NCBI RefSeq assembly: GCF_000373245.1
Contig: NZ_KB890739.1
Span: 348,441 to 412,440 of the forward strand
Reading direction: 5' to 3'
Source: Echinicola pacifica DSM 19836
Lineage (GTDB): Bacteria; Bacteroidota; Bacteroidia; Cytophagales; Cyclobacteriaceae
Length of the DNA: 64,000 nucleotides
The notes below the pieces were generated by a model, which saw nothing but the letters and a program-made list of their open reading frames with translations, was not told the DNA's origin and made no database searches. The first letter of the stretch is position 1; every line of letters begins with the position of its first letter. Shown here in pieces: positions 52,384 through 61,416 of this stretch. A program made the translations under genes and the position numbers.

Positions 52384-54273
52384 TCAGAAAATGGTATTGG
52401 TGAAAGCAATTTTCACCTTCATTTGGAAGTTTTTGATGACCTTAAAGATCTCAATCAAGGTGACTTTTTCGATTTTGGTCAGACTGGACATATTGATGAA
52501 GTTTCGGGGCTCTTCCTTGTCCAACATGATCTGCTGTGCCTGACGATCTAGTCGAAGACCCATCAGGTAATAGTAGGCTTGCTTAAGTTCCTGAAGTTCT
52601 TCTTCGGTGACATAGTTTTGAGCGGCCAGCGCTTCCAATCTTTCGCCGGTATTGGTCAGGAATATCTGATGTTTCAAGGCAAATACCCGCGTGATATCGA
52701 CGATAGGAGTCATGGCTTTCTTGATGTCAAACACTTTTTGCTCTCCCATAGTGAAGGTCCTGATCCCCTTAAAGAAGGTGAGTGGTGGTTCGTATTGCAG
52801 AGAATTGGTGGCCATATTAAAGAAAAACCGCTCCAAGGGCTCTTCCAGCTGACTCCGCATATAAGTATGCAACTCCTCCAGAATGCTCACATCTCCATAT
52901 ATGGCCCGATTGTCAAAGAAAGTACTGTATTTCATTACCGTTTCCTGGGTAGATTCCATCATCCATTCGTCATAGTTACGCTTCCAATGCGATAGAGAAT
53001 GCGTCCATTTGGGATTTTTGGCCATGAACCCTCCTTTGCAGAAGCTAAAGCCTATGGTATTGAGATGATCCGACACTTGCTCAGCAAATTCCAAGAAATA
53101 GCTCCTGACCAATTCTCGCTGTTCGTTTGCCTTATCCTCGTAAATGATGGCGTTGTCCTGATCCGTTTTTAGTGTTTGCTCTTTACGGCCTTCGCTGCCG
53201 AGGGTGATAAATACAAACTTGGAGGGTGCAGGGCCAATATCGTGGATGACCTTGTCAATCACCCTCAGCGCAATTGTGTCGGACACCGTGGTGATCACCT
53301 GATTCACTGTCTCCGATTTCACACCCCTATGGAGCAGTTGCTCCACGATAGCCGGGACCTGAGCCCATTTATCTTTTAGCTCCGCCACGGTGGTGGCTTG
53401 CTTTACCGATTGGATAAATAGAAATGGGGATTGAGACTGCTCACTCAGAAGCTTATTTCGGGATATAAAACCAATAAAATCCCCCTCTGCTTTGACTAAT
53501 AAGTATCGGGTTTTGGTTTGAAACATCAGCAATAAGGCCTCGTAAATATACGCCTCCGCATCAATATAGACGATATCTTTTTTCATGATGACCTCTATGG
53601 GCGCTTCCGGGTTTACTGATTTTGCGATCACTTGGTCCCTCAGTGTTATATCGGTCACATAGCCCACGATATCCTGCCCTTGGCCAGAGATGAAGATACA
53701 GCTCGTTTTCTCCTCCGCCATCAGCTTAGCTGCCTCACGAATGGGAGTAGAGATGTGACAGCTGATGATCTCCCGAGGATTAAGCGAGCCCACTTGCTGG
53801 GTGTAGAAACTGTCAGAGGTAAGGTTGCTTTGTTGAGGATAATAGGTGGCGCCCTTGATGAAATGGACAAATTCCTCATCCAGCATCCTCTCCCCAAATT
53901 CTCTTATAAAATGGTCCTTGAAGTCCGCATGCTCAGTGCAAATCTGCCAAAAGGCTTCTTTTGATAATCGCAAAATCTTGGTACCAGGTAGAATGTCCAC
54001 CGTCTGGAGAGAGATCCCTTTATTATATAGAATGGATATCCCACCAAACCAGGTACCCGGGCCATAGTTTTCCAGTCTTCTTTTTTGTTGGTTTCGGTCA
54101 TAGAAATAGCCCTCATAGCCTCCCTCCACAATGAGGTCAAAACCATCAATCGTGGATTGGTTTTGGAGATATAACCTTCGCGACTTCTTATATTCTTCAG
54201 CCTTAAATTGGTCCTTAAGGGAAGATTGTAGGGTGCTGGGTAATATGGTAAAAGGGTATGGGAAATTAACCAT
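52384..54273 (-). CDS. cNMP-binding, CBS and DUF294 nucleotidyltransferase-like protein
   Basis: 629 aa. Domain order: cyclic-nucleotide-binding fold (~1-130, 'FDLIVEGGYEGYFYDRNQQKR'), CBS pair (~150-275, 'ISTPIREAAKLMAEEKTSCIFISG' and 'EAYIYEALLLMFQTKTRYLLV'), DUF294 nucleotidyltransferase domain (~300-430, G-S plus D-x-D in 'TLGSEGRKEQTLKTDQDNAI') and its C-terminal substrate-binding domain. This architecture resembles GlnD-type enzymes and is thought to sense nucleotides and modify a protein partner. In many Bacteroidota it is next to an exonuclease or acetate permease; here it stands alone. Confidence 0.9.
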   Translation of the reverse strand: MVNFPYPFTILPSTLQSSLKDQFKAEEYKKSRRLYLQNQSTIDGFDLIVEGGYEGYFYDRNQQKRRLENYGPGTWFGGISILYNKGISLQTVDILPGTKILRLSKEAFWQICTEHADFKDHFIREFGERMLDEEFVHFIKGATYYPQQSNLTSDSFYTQQVGSLNPREIISCHISTPIREAAKLMAEEKTSCIFISGQGQDIVGYVTDITLRDQVIAKSVNPEAPIEVIMKKDIVYIDAEAYIYEALLLMFQTKTRYLLVKAEGDFIGFISRNKLLSEQSQSPFLFIQSVKQATTVAELKDKWAQVPAIVEQLLHRGVKSETVNQVITTVSDTIALRVIDKVIHDIGPAPSKFVFITLGSEGRKEQTLKTDQDNAIIYEDKANEQRELVRSYFLEFAEQVSDHLNTIGFSFCKGGFMAKNPKWTHSLSHWKRNYDEWMMESTQETVMKYSTFFDNRAIYGDVSILEELHTYMRSQLEEPLERFFFNMATNSLQYEPPLTFFKGIRTFTMGEQKVFDIKKAMTPIVDITRVFALKHQIFLTNTGERLEALAAQNYVTEEELQELKQAYYYLMGLRLDRQAQQIMLDKEEPRNFINMSSLTKIEKVTLIEIFKVIKNFQMKVKIAFTNTIF

Positions 54274-54482
54274 GGGCTATAAACTACTGTTTCGAAGATG
54301 TCATTTGATGAAGGCAGTTCTAAAGTACATCATGGTAGTATTATCCGCAATGGTTTGGTGATTTTTATTGGGAAATATCCCAAACTATGCTGCATTCAGG
54401 GCCTGGAGGGAATTTTAATTATAGCGATAGAACCAATTTTTTTGGACTGATGTTTACCTTTTTTATCGAAACCGAACTAACT

Positions 54483-55145
54483 ATGAGCAACGAAGATTTG
54501 ACCTTTATTTTTGACCTGAATGGGACTATTATTGACGATATGCACTTTCATACCAAGGCTTGGCATCAGCTATTAAATGAGGAACTAGGAGCCAATCTTA
54601 GCTGGAATCAGGTAAAATTAGAGATGTATGGCAAGAACCCAGAGGTGCTGGATAGGGTATTTGGGAAGGGGCGTTTTTCGGAAGAAGAAGCCTTGCGATG
54701 GTCCATCAAAAAGGAAGAAAATTATCAGCAGGAATACAGAGCCCACCTGAGCCTTATTCCAGGCATGAGGGAGTTTTTTGAGAAAGCCTCTCAGGCTGGT
54801 GTCAAAATGGCCTTGGGAACTGCGGCGATTCCTTTCAATGTCGATTTCGTTCTTGATAACCTTCATATCCGCGACTATTTCTCGGCCATCGTCACGGCTG
54901 ATGATGTGCTGCTAAGCAAGCCTAATCCGGAAACTTTCACTAAAGGTGCTGAGCTTCTGGGCCGGGAGCCTGAGGATTGCATCGTCTTTGAAGATGCCCC
55001 AAAGGGCGTGGAAGCCGCTCAGAATGCTGGTATGAAAGCCGTGGTGCTGACCACCGCCCATCCAAAGGAGGATTTTGACCAGTATGATAATGTCCTGGCC
55101 TTTATTGAGGATTATAATGACCCTTTTATTCTTGAATTAATATAA
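54483..55145 (+). CDS. HAD-family protein, beta-phosphoglucomutase-like
   Basis: 220 aa from the ATG at 54483; the frame upstream to 54387 is not convincing. Motif I reads F-D11-L-N13-G-T, so the Asp at the +2 position (general acid/base in active HAD phosphatases and mutases) is Asn. Motif II Thr in 'ALGTAAIP', motif III Lys in 'LLSKPNPETF' and motif IV in 'CIVFEDAPKGVEAAQNAGM' are present, and the cap lies between. The fold class is certain; the exact reaction is open because of the Asn. Confidence 0.88.
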   Translation: MSNEDLTFIFDLNGTIIDDMHFHTKAWHQLLNEELGANLSWNQVKLEMYGKNPEVLDRVFGKGRFSEEEALRWSIKKEENYQQEYRAHLSLIPGMREFFEKASQAGVKMALGTAAIPFNVDFVLDNLHIRDYFSAIVTADDVLLSKPNPETFTKGAELLGREPEDCIVFEDAPKGVEAAQNAGMKAVVLTTAHPKEDFDQYDNVLAFIEDYNDPFILELI

Positions 55146-55192
55146 TGACAGGTCCCCTTTTTTAGTAGCTTATTAAAAAAGGGGACGGTCTA

Positions 55193-55954
55193 TTAATAAC
55201 CTAAAGAGGAATGCACTTCTGGCAATAATTGATTTGCCCAGGAAGCGTAAATTTTACCACTTGGATGGAGGCCGTCCTCCACGAGATGCTCTGGCTGATG
55301 GCCTATCTGCCGGTATTCATTAGTGATGTCTATATAATAGACCGAGCGTTGCAGGCATATCTCCTGCTTGGACGCATTGAAAGCATCTATTTCGCTACTG
55401 ACTTTTTCTTTATCCACTCCCTGCTGCTTAGCAAAGTCACTTACCGACCAATCTGGGATAGAAATGACTTTCACCCGATGGGTTTTGCCATCAGCAAAAG
55501 CAATGGCCTGGTCGAGGAGCTCACTTAGTTCCTGTCTGTAACTTTCTAGGCTAAGCCCTCTATATTGATTATTTACCCCGATGAGTAGGGTCACGAGCTC
55601 ATACCTATTTCCTTCTATCCCTGCTTGCTGTATGCCTTGCTGGAGCTCTGCAGTGGTCCAGCCAGTAGTGGCGATCACCTTTGGGGAACTGATGGAGATG
55701 CCTTTTGCTGCTAGAAGCTTGGTGAGGAGGACGGGGTAAGTTTCCTGATTAGGCACTCCTTCTCCGATGGTGTAGGAGTCGCCAAGGGCCAGGTAACTAA
55801 TGGGATCGGTAGTGGGGGATTCATTTGGCATGTCTGTGGCTTGTGGGCTGATGGACTTCCCTGAAGGCTGCGGCGCCAGGCTAGAGGAGCAAGACGCTCC
55901 GATAAGCAGGGTGCCCACCCAAATCGACGCTATATACCTCCTGGGAGTTTTCAT
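55193..55954 (-). CDS. SGNH/GDSL hydrolase, lipoprotein
   Basis: 253 aa from the ATG at 55954. An in-frame ATG at 56032 lies 10 bp after the upstream gene, but only 55954 gives a lipoprotein signal (lipobox I-G-A-S-C). Block I 'YLALGDSYTIGEG' has the nucleophile Ser, block III reads 'LIGVNNQYRG' and block V 'DGLHPSGKIYASWA' gives the Asp/His pair. Likely an acyl or acetyl esterase at the cell envelope, perhaps acting on cell-wall glycans given the two upstream peptidoglycan enzymes. Last gene of the operon. Confidence 0.86.
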   Translation of the reverse strand: MKTPRRYIASIWVGTLLIGASCSSSLAPQPSGKSISPQATDMPNESPTTDPISYLALGDSYTIGEGVPNQETYPVLLTKLLAAKGISISSPKVIATTGWTTAELQQGIQQAGIEGNRYELVTLLIGVNNQYRGLSLESYRQELSELLDQAIAFADGKTHRVKVISIPDWSVSDFAKQQGVDKEKVSSEIDAFNASKQEICLQRSVYYIDITNEYRQIGHQPEHLVEDGLHPSGKIYASWANQLLPEVHSSLGY

Positions 55955-56042
55955 TTTATAATTATTAAGAACTAAAGTGTAATCAATATTCCTTTCCTCT
56001 CTCAGGCTTTCTCTCATTAATAAAAGAGGCATGCCGATAAGT

Positions 56043-57116
56043 TTAGGCTTGGAAAATCTTCTCCATTAATTGAAATGTACCTTCATCGGCATTCATACTC
56101 ACCTTAGCTCCGATGGGTACGATAAATTGCTTATCCACATGGCCGATCATGGCTCCGCGGTAAGCGGGGATACCAAGTGGCTGGATGAAATCCTCCAGAA
56201 TCTGCAATATCGTCAATGAACCAAACCCTCCAGAAGGATCACAGTCTGAGCACTGCCCGAAGATAAAGCCTTTGAGGCCTTCCAGTGCTCCCATTAGCTG
56301 GAGGGTACTCATCATGCGGTCTATGCGGTAGGGAGATTCCCCCACATCTTCCAGGAAAAGTATCTTGTCCTTGAAGTCTGGCAAATAAGGGGAACCTGCA
56401 AGGCCCGTCAGGACTGTCAAATTTCCTCCTACAATAATGCCTTCAGCAGTTCCGGAATGGATCGTTTGGATTCTATTTTTCTTTACGATGAGATCATCGC
56501 CTTTTTCTTGTTCATTTTCATATTTTACCAGCTTCTGCTCAAAGAACATCTCCTCAAACTGGCTTACATTAAAGCTATTCCAGCTTCCGGTGCCATTAGG
56601 TCCATGGAAGGTGATGAGACCTGTCTGCGCATAGATGGCATTATGAATGGCGGTAATATCACTATAGCCCAAGATAGGTTTTGGGTTTGTTCGGATAGTT
56701 TTATAGTCTAATAAAGGTAAAATCCTTGCCGCCCCAGAGCCTCCTCTTATGCAGATGATTGCTTTGACCTGCTTATTGGCAAACATCTCATTGATGTCCT
56801 CAGCTCTATCCTTATCCTTGCCGGCTAGGTGCCCATAGCGATCGCTAAGGTGCTTTCCTTTGAGGACCTTGAAGCCTAGAGCTTCCAGGGTCTCCTCCGC
56901 AAATTGAAATAAAAGCTCATCGTTTGAGGCTGATGAGGGACTTACCAGGCCTACCAGATCGCCTTTCTTCAGAGGGGCTGGCAGCAGTGTTTTAGCCTTG
57001 ACCTCTGTGTCAATGCCAGAGATATCCTTCGCAAAGCCCATCATGGGTGATAGCCCTGCGGTCAGCCCCAGCGCTTTGATAAATGTTCTTTTATTCATAT
57101 CAAAAATTTTATTCAA
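56043..57116 (-). CDS. S66 family LD-carboxypeptidase, probably exported
   Basis: 357 aa. The N-terminus 'MNKRTFIKALGLTAGLSPM' is a Tat- or Sec-type signal, whereas the model enzyme LdcA is cytoplasmic. The S66 core is clear: 'KKGDLVGLVSPSSASNDE', nucleophile Ser127 in 'IRGGSGAARILPLLDY', Glu in 'KILFLEDVGESPYRIDRMM' and His in 'GAMIGHVDKQFIVPIG'. It removes the terminal D-Ala from tetrapeptide stems. It starts one base after the PBP4-type gene stops, so both are co-expressed. Confidence 0.88.
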   Translation of the reverse strand: MNKIFDMNKRTFIKALGLTAGLSPMMGFAKDISGIDTEVKAKTLLPAPLKKGDLVGLVSPSSASNDELLFQFAEETLEALGFKVLKGKHLSDRYGHLAGKDKDRAEDINEMFANKQVKAIICIRGGSGAARILPLLDYKTIRTNPKPILGYSDITAIHNAIYAQTGLITFHGPNGTGSWNSFNVSQFEEMFFEQKLVKYENEQEKGDDLIVKKNRIQTIHSGTAEGIIVGGNLTVLTGLAGSPYLPDFKDKILFLEDVGESPYRIDRMMSTLQLMGALEGLKGFIFGQCSDCDPSGGFGSLTILQILEDFIQPLGIPAYRGAMIGHVDKQFIVPIGAKVSMNADEGTFQLMEKIFQA

Positions 57117-57117
57117 A

Positions 57118-58431
57118 TTAGTAATTATCCCGGATATATGACAATACCTTTTCCATCTCCGTGATGACCGTGCGTGCCTTGTAGGGAAAATTATTATTCA
57201 TAAATGCAAAAGCATACAGCTTGCCATTTCGGGTCTTTATATACCCCACCAGCGAATGGTTATTACTGAATGTGCCCGTTTTGGCAAAGATATAAGGGCT
57301 GGCTGCTTTATACACATTCTTTAAAGTTCCTGATCTTCCGCCCGTCGGGAGGAGTCGGAATAAGGTGGTGTCAGGGACAATATGATAGATTTTTTCCGCA
57401 AGATTTACCATACTCCGAGGGGTAAATAAATTATACCTCGATAATCCAGATCCATCAAACCACAGCAGCTCATCTGGCATATCCGCATAGAGACTTTCTT
57501 TTAAATGCGCAATGACCTCAGCAGATTCTAGTTTTAACAGCAATTCATCGGAGACCATCATTAGCAGATGCTCCGCAATGAAATTATCACTTTCCTGGAG
57601 CATTTCCTTATATAGACTGTCCATAGGGATACCTGGAAGGACAAAGTGGGTCTCGGGGAGTTTTTCCTTGGATGGAATTACCTCCTTGCCCAGTTCCTCG
57701 GAAGCCAAAAGGGCAAAGGTCTCGGTAGAGGTGACAAAGGGGATATACTCCGGCTTAGTGGATGCCCGATACACCGTAGGATTATAGTAATAGAGATTTT
57801 GATGGAAGTTCCTTTCGATGTCTTTTATAGCTTTTTGGGTAGGCGTGAGGCTGTTTTCAAAATACCTAGGGCTAATTTGTGGTCTGCCATTGGGGGAACT
57901 GACCTTCACCAGATTACCATAAATAGGGAAGGAGGATCGCTCCGCAGCATAGGCATAGTTATAATCATCCCATTGCCAACCGTATCCGTAAGCGCTGTCC
58001 TGCCAGTTGGCATCGGAAAAATATATTTTTTGATAAGGAGCAAAAAACTCCTTCATATTCATCTGAGGTAAGGCCTGATAGCCCCATCCGGGATCGCCTG
58101 TGCCCCAGATCAGTAAGTCCTTGCCGCGAGGGATATACCTGAGCCTTTTGGTGCTGTCTCCCAGGGTGACCAAGGCGGCATAGAAAGTAAGCAGCTTGGT
58201 GGTGGATGCCGGAGCAAAATACTGATGGCTGTTTTTTTCGTACACCACTTGCTGCTGCTCTAGGTCATAGAGTACAAAGCCGGTGGGGTGATTGGCAAAA
58301 AACGACTGGTCTCCCAGCATATTTTCTAGCTTTTGACTAGGGGTGGATTGGGCATAAGCACGCTGCAATCCCAGTCCTGACAAAAGCCAAAAACAAAGCA
58401 GAATTCGATTCATAGGGTTAGATATACGCAT
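57118..58431 (-). CDS. D-Ala-D-Ala carboxypeptidase/endopeptidase, PBP4 (S13) type
   Basis: 437 aa. Signal peptide ('LLSGLGLQRAYAQ'). The three penicillin-binding motifs are Ser76-x-x-Lys79 in 'FAPASTTKLLTF', S-D-N in 'LQESDNFIAEHLL' and K-T-G in 'IFAKTGTFSNNHSLVGYI'. The insert between the first two is typical of S13/DacB. It trims or cleaves peptidoglycan cross-links in the periplasm. Start and stop are directly adjacent to the DUF423 gene and the S66 gene. A second ATG six codons later is possible as start. Confidence 0.9.
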   Translation of the reverse strand: MRISNPMNRILLCFWLLSGLGLQRAYAQSTPSQKLENMLGDQSFFANHPTGFVLYDLEQQQVVYEKNSHQYFAPASTTKLLTFYAALVTLGDSTKRLRYIPRGKDLLIWGTGDPGWGYQALPQMNMKEFFAPYQKIYFSDANWQDSAYGYGWQWDDYNYAYAAERSSFPIYGNLVKVSSPNGRPQISPRYFENSLTPTQKAIKDIERNFHQNLYYYNPTVYRASTKPEYIPFVTSTETFALLASEELGKEVIPSKEKLPETHFVLPGIPMDSLYKEMLQESDNFIAEHLLMMVSDELLLKLESAEVIAHLKESLYADMPDELLWFDGSGLSRYNLFTPRSMVNLAEKIYHIVPDTTLFRLLPTGGRSGTLKNVYKAASPYIFAKTGTFSNNHSLVGYIKTRNGKLYAFAFMNNNFPYKARTVITEMEKVLSYIRDNY

Positions 58432-58818
58432 TTATTGGCCCAGCTTATGCTTGGCTCCAAAGAATACCATGATCCAGCCAGCGATGAAGGCTAGCCCTCC
58501 AAGTGGAGTGATGGCCCCTAGCCAGGTAATGCCCGTAAGGGAGAGAATATAAAGCGAGCCACTGAAAATCAATATGCCAAGCATGAAGGCATAAATGCTT
58601 CCATTTAATAATTTATTTTCGGGGACTTTGGCTTGGAGAAGCCCTACAAGAAAGATGGCCAAGACATGATAGAACTGGTATTTTACAGCCGTCTCAAAGG
58701 TCGCTGTGCGACCATGTTCCTCCAAAATGGCCGCTAAACCATGCGCTCCAAATGCGCCTACGGCAACAGTGAGGCCGCCAAGGGCTGCTGCTAATTTTAT
58801 GCTGGATAGATAATTCAT
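58432..58818 (-). CDS. DUF423 family membrane protein
   Basis: 128 aa with four membrane helices. 'LGGLTVAVGAFGAHGLAAILEEHGRTATFETAVKYQFYHVLAI' is the DUF423 hallmark, and 'ITPLGGLAFIAGWIMVFFGA' closes it. Function unknown. It sits 3 bp after the YggS-type gene and directly before the PBP4-type gene. Confidence 0.92.
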   Translation of the reverse strand: MNYLSSIKLAAALGGLTVAVGAFGAHGLAAILEEHGRTATFETAVKYQFYHVLAIFLVGLLQAKVPENKLLNGSIYAFMLGILIFSGSLYILSLTGITWLGAITPLGGLAFIAGWIMVFFGAKHKLGQ

Positions 58819-58821
58819 GTT

Positions 58822-59496
58822 TTATCGATAGTTTCTATTTCCAAAAATGGCACTTCCTATTCTCACCATGGTGCTTCCTTCCTCCTGTGCCAAAAGATAG
58901 TCGCCGCTCATGCCCATCGACAATTCATCCATTTGGGTATTGGAGGGTAAGGACAGGCGGTTCATCTCTGCTAATAATTTCTTGAGACTGGCAAATTCTG
59001 CCTTCACGCGCTCCTGATTTTCAGTGTTGGTGGCCATCCCCATCAGGCCTCTTACCTGAATATGATTCAGCTCAGCATAAGCACTCGACTGGACCAGGTC
59101 AAGAAGTTCCTCTGGGCTGAAACCAAATTTAGTGTCCTCAGTCGCGATATGAACCTGGAGCAGACAGGAGATTTTTCGATTGGCTTTTTCTGCTTGTTTA
59201 TTGATTTCTAAAAGCAATTTAAACGTGTCCACTCCATGGATGAGGTGAACAAAGGGCGCTATGAATTTCACTTTATTACGCTGCAAATGCCCGATCATAT
59301 GCCAGCGGATATCCTCCGGCAGTAAGGCTTGCTTCTCCGTAAGTTCTTGGACCTTGTTTTCTCCAAAATCCCTGATGCCAGCAGCATATGCTTCCTCAAT
59401 GGCCGAGACTGGCTTGGTTTTGCTTACAGCTACCAAAAGGCAGGCGGGATTTATAAAGGTGTCTTTTACTTGTTCCAGATTGGCTTGAATACTCAT
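58822..59496 (-). CDS. YggS/PLPBP family PLP-binding protein
   Basis: 224 aa from the ATG at 59496, the usual family length; extending to 59571 adds a His/Pro-rich stretch that looks non-coding. The PLP-lysine is Lys26 in 'LVAVSKTKPV', followed by 'GIRDFGENKVQEL', 'DIRWHMIGHLQRNKVK' and 'LSMGMSGDYLLAQEEGSTMVRIGSAIFG'. It carries PLP and influences PLP and amino acid homeostasis; it is not known to be a racemase. First gene of the operon. Confidence 0.93.
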   Translation of the reverse strand: MSIQANLEQVKDTFINPACLLVAVSKTKPVSAIEEAYAAGIRDFGENKVQELTEKQALLPEDIRWHMIGHLQRNKVKFIAPFVHLIHGVDTFKLLLEINKQAEKANRKISCLLQVHIATEDTKFGFSPEELLDLVQSSAYAELNHIQVRGLMGMATNTENQERVKAEFASLKKLLAEMNRLSLPSNTQMDELSMGMSGDYLLAQEEGSTMVRIGSAIFGNRNYR

Positions 59497-59877
59497 ATCG
59501 GCTCTTGTATGATTTGGATGCAATGGCTGGTGGGCTCTTAAGGGATTTCCTAAAGCTGTAGCCTTTCTCAAAGATAGTGGCTGGAAGCCATTTTTGATAG
59601 TTTAGCCTTAGTAAATCCATCAAAGGCTAAAATTATAGATGAATTAGGAGTAAAGGAGATTATAATTAGGCCTAGGCACCGTTTTGATTGGGTTGGATTG
59701 CGGAGACGTAAGCCCTTCGCTAATACTAATTTTTTCTAAAAGAAGATTACTTCACATTCAGCCAATATAAACTTCATATAATGGATTTTGAGGAATTGGT
59801 ATTAGGTGCTAGATTGGCGAAGTTAAAGGCTGGCGACCTTTGAGGGTAGGAATATAAGCGTAACTAAGTAATTCATT
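59497..59877. other. 380-bp non-coding stretch
   Basis: Between divergent genes. No ORF with support and no obvious box; it should carry the promoters for both sides. Confidence 0.5.
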
Positions 59878-61413
59878 ATGGCAATTATAGGTACCTTGCT
59901 CAAGAAGGGAATCCACCTTCGGGAGTCTCTGGAGCAGGAATATGGCTCGGCTTCTGAGCTTCAAAAGCAGGAATTAAAGAAGCTGCTCATTGCTGCGAGG
60001 AAAACCCACTTTGGAGAAAAATACCAGTTCCGGGGAATCCTGGAATCTTTCAGACAGGAGGGAGATGCTTACTATCAGGCCTATGCCAAGAAGGTTCCTA
60101 TCTATGATTATGAAAAAATCTATGCGGAATGGTGGCATCTTTTGCAGCAAGGGGAGAAAAATATTACCTGGCCAAAGGCCATAAAATTCTTTGCCCTGAG
60201 CTCGGGGACTTCCGGCGCCAGCTCCAAGTATATCCCCATCAGTAAGGATATGGTGCAAGCCATGCGCAAAACAGGCGTCCGTCAACTGCTGACCTTATCC
60301 AAATATGACCTTCCATCCAAGCTCTTTAATAAGGGCATCCTTATGCTGGGAGGAAGTACTGATCTGGAATTTAACGGGACTTATTTTGCCGGTGACCTCA
60401 GCGGAATTACCGCTGGTCGTCTTCCCATCTGGTTTCAGCGCTTCTATAAGCCGGGGCAGAAAATCGCCAAAAATAAAAACTGGGGCGAGAAGCTCGATCA
60501 AATCGTAGAAAAAGCGGCTAAATGGGATATCGGAATCATCGTAGGGGTGCCCGCATGGTTGCAGATATTGATAGAGAAAATCATCGCACATTATCAGGTG
60601 GAGACCATTCACGATATCTGGCCAAACCTCACCATCTTTGTTCATGGCGGAGTTTGTTTTGAACCGTATAAAAGAGGTTTTGAAAAGCTATTAGCAAGGC
60701 CTCTGATTTATATGGAAACCTATCTGGCCAGCGAGGGCTTTTTGGCTTTTCAGGCCAGTCCGGAATGCTCTTCCATGAAGCTAGTCCTTAATAATGGTGT
60801 TTTTTATGAGTTCATCCCCTTTACTGATCAATTCTTTGATGAAAATGGGGACCTTAAGGAGGGCGTTCAGCCGCTGTCCATTGCGGGGCTGAGGGAAGGT
60901 GTAGAGTATGCCATGCTGATCAGTACCTGCGCCGGAGCCTGGAGATATATGATCGGAGATGTTGTGAAGTTTACCTCTTTAGAGGAGTGTGAACTAATTA
61001 TCACCGGGAGGACGAAGCATTTTTTGAGTCTCTGTGGGGAGCATCTGTCTGTGGATAATATGAATAAAGCCATTCAGATGGCTGAAAATCAACTTAATAT
61101 TCATATTCGAGAGTTTACGGTGATCGGCCTTCCTTACCAAAACCTCTTTGCCCATCAGTGGTATGTGGGTACGGATGATGCCATAGATCATGAGGTACTA
61201 GGGCAGAGGATCGATGATAATCTTAAGCAAATCAATGATGACTATATTACCGAAAGAAATCACGCGCTCAAAAAAGTATCGGTGCAGGTAGTGCCTAGTC
61301 GGAAATTTTATGATTGGATGAAATCAGAAGGCAAGGAAGGTGGGCAGCATAAATTCCCAAGAGTACTGAAAGGTGCCAAAATGGATTCCTGGATAGCGTT
61401 TCTGGATCAATAA
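59878..61413 (+). CDS. GH3-family acyl-acid amidosynthetase
   Basis: 511 aa. The GH3 ATP-binding motifs are all present: 'ALSSGTSGASSKYIPIS' (~107-122), 'METYLASEGF' (~277-286), 'WRYMIGDVVKFTSLEECEL' (~355-373) and 'ITGRTKHFLSLCGEHLS'. Plant members join hormones such as indole-acetate or jasmonate to amino acids through an acyl-adenylate. Bacterial relatives have few known substrates. A LysE-type exporter begins 3 bp downstream, which suggests that the product or its amino acid partner is exported. Confidence 0.9.
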   Translation: MAIIGTLLKKGIHLRESLEQEYGSASELQKQELKKLLIAARKTHFGEKYQFRGILESFRQEGDAYYQAYAKKVPIYDYEKIYAEWWHLLQQGEKNITWPKAIKFFALSSGTSGASSKYIPISKDMVQAMRKTGVRQLLTLSKYDLPSKLFNKGILMLGGSTDLEFNGTYFAGDLSGITAGRLPIWFQRFYKPGQKIAKNKNWGEKLDQIVEKAAKWDIGIIVGVPAWLQILIEKIIAHYQVETIHDIWPNLTIFVHGGVCFEPYKRGFEKLLARPLIYMETYLASEGFLAFQASPECSSMKLVLNNGVFYEFIPFTDQFFDENGDLKEGVQPLSIAGLREGVEYAMLISTCAGAWRYMIGDVVKFTSLEECELIITGRTKHFLSLCGEHLSVDNMNKAIQMAENQLNIHIREFTVIGLPYQNLFAHQWYVGTDDAIDHEVLGQRIDDNLKQINDDYITERNHALKKVSVQVVPSRKFYDWMKSEGKEGGQHKFPRVLKGAKMDSWIAFLDQ

Positions 61414-61416
61414 GGA

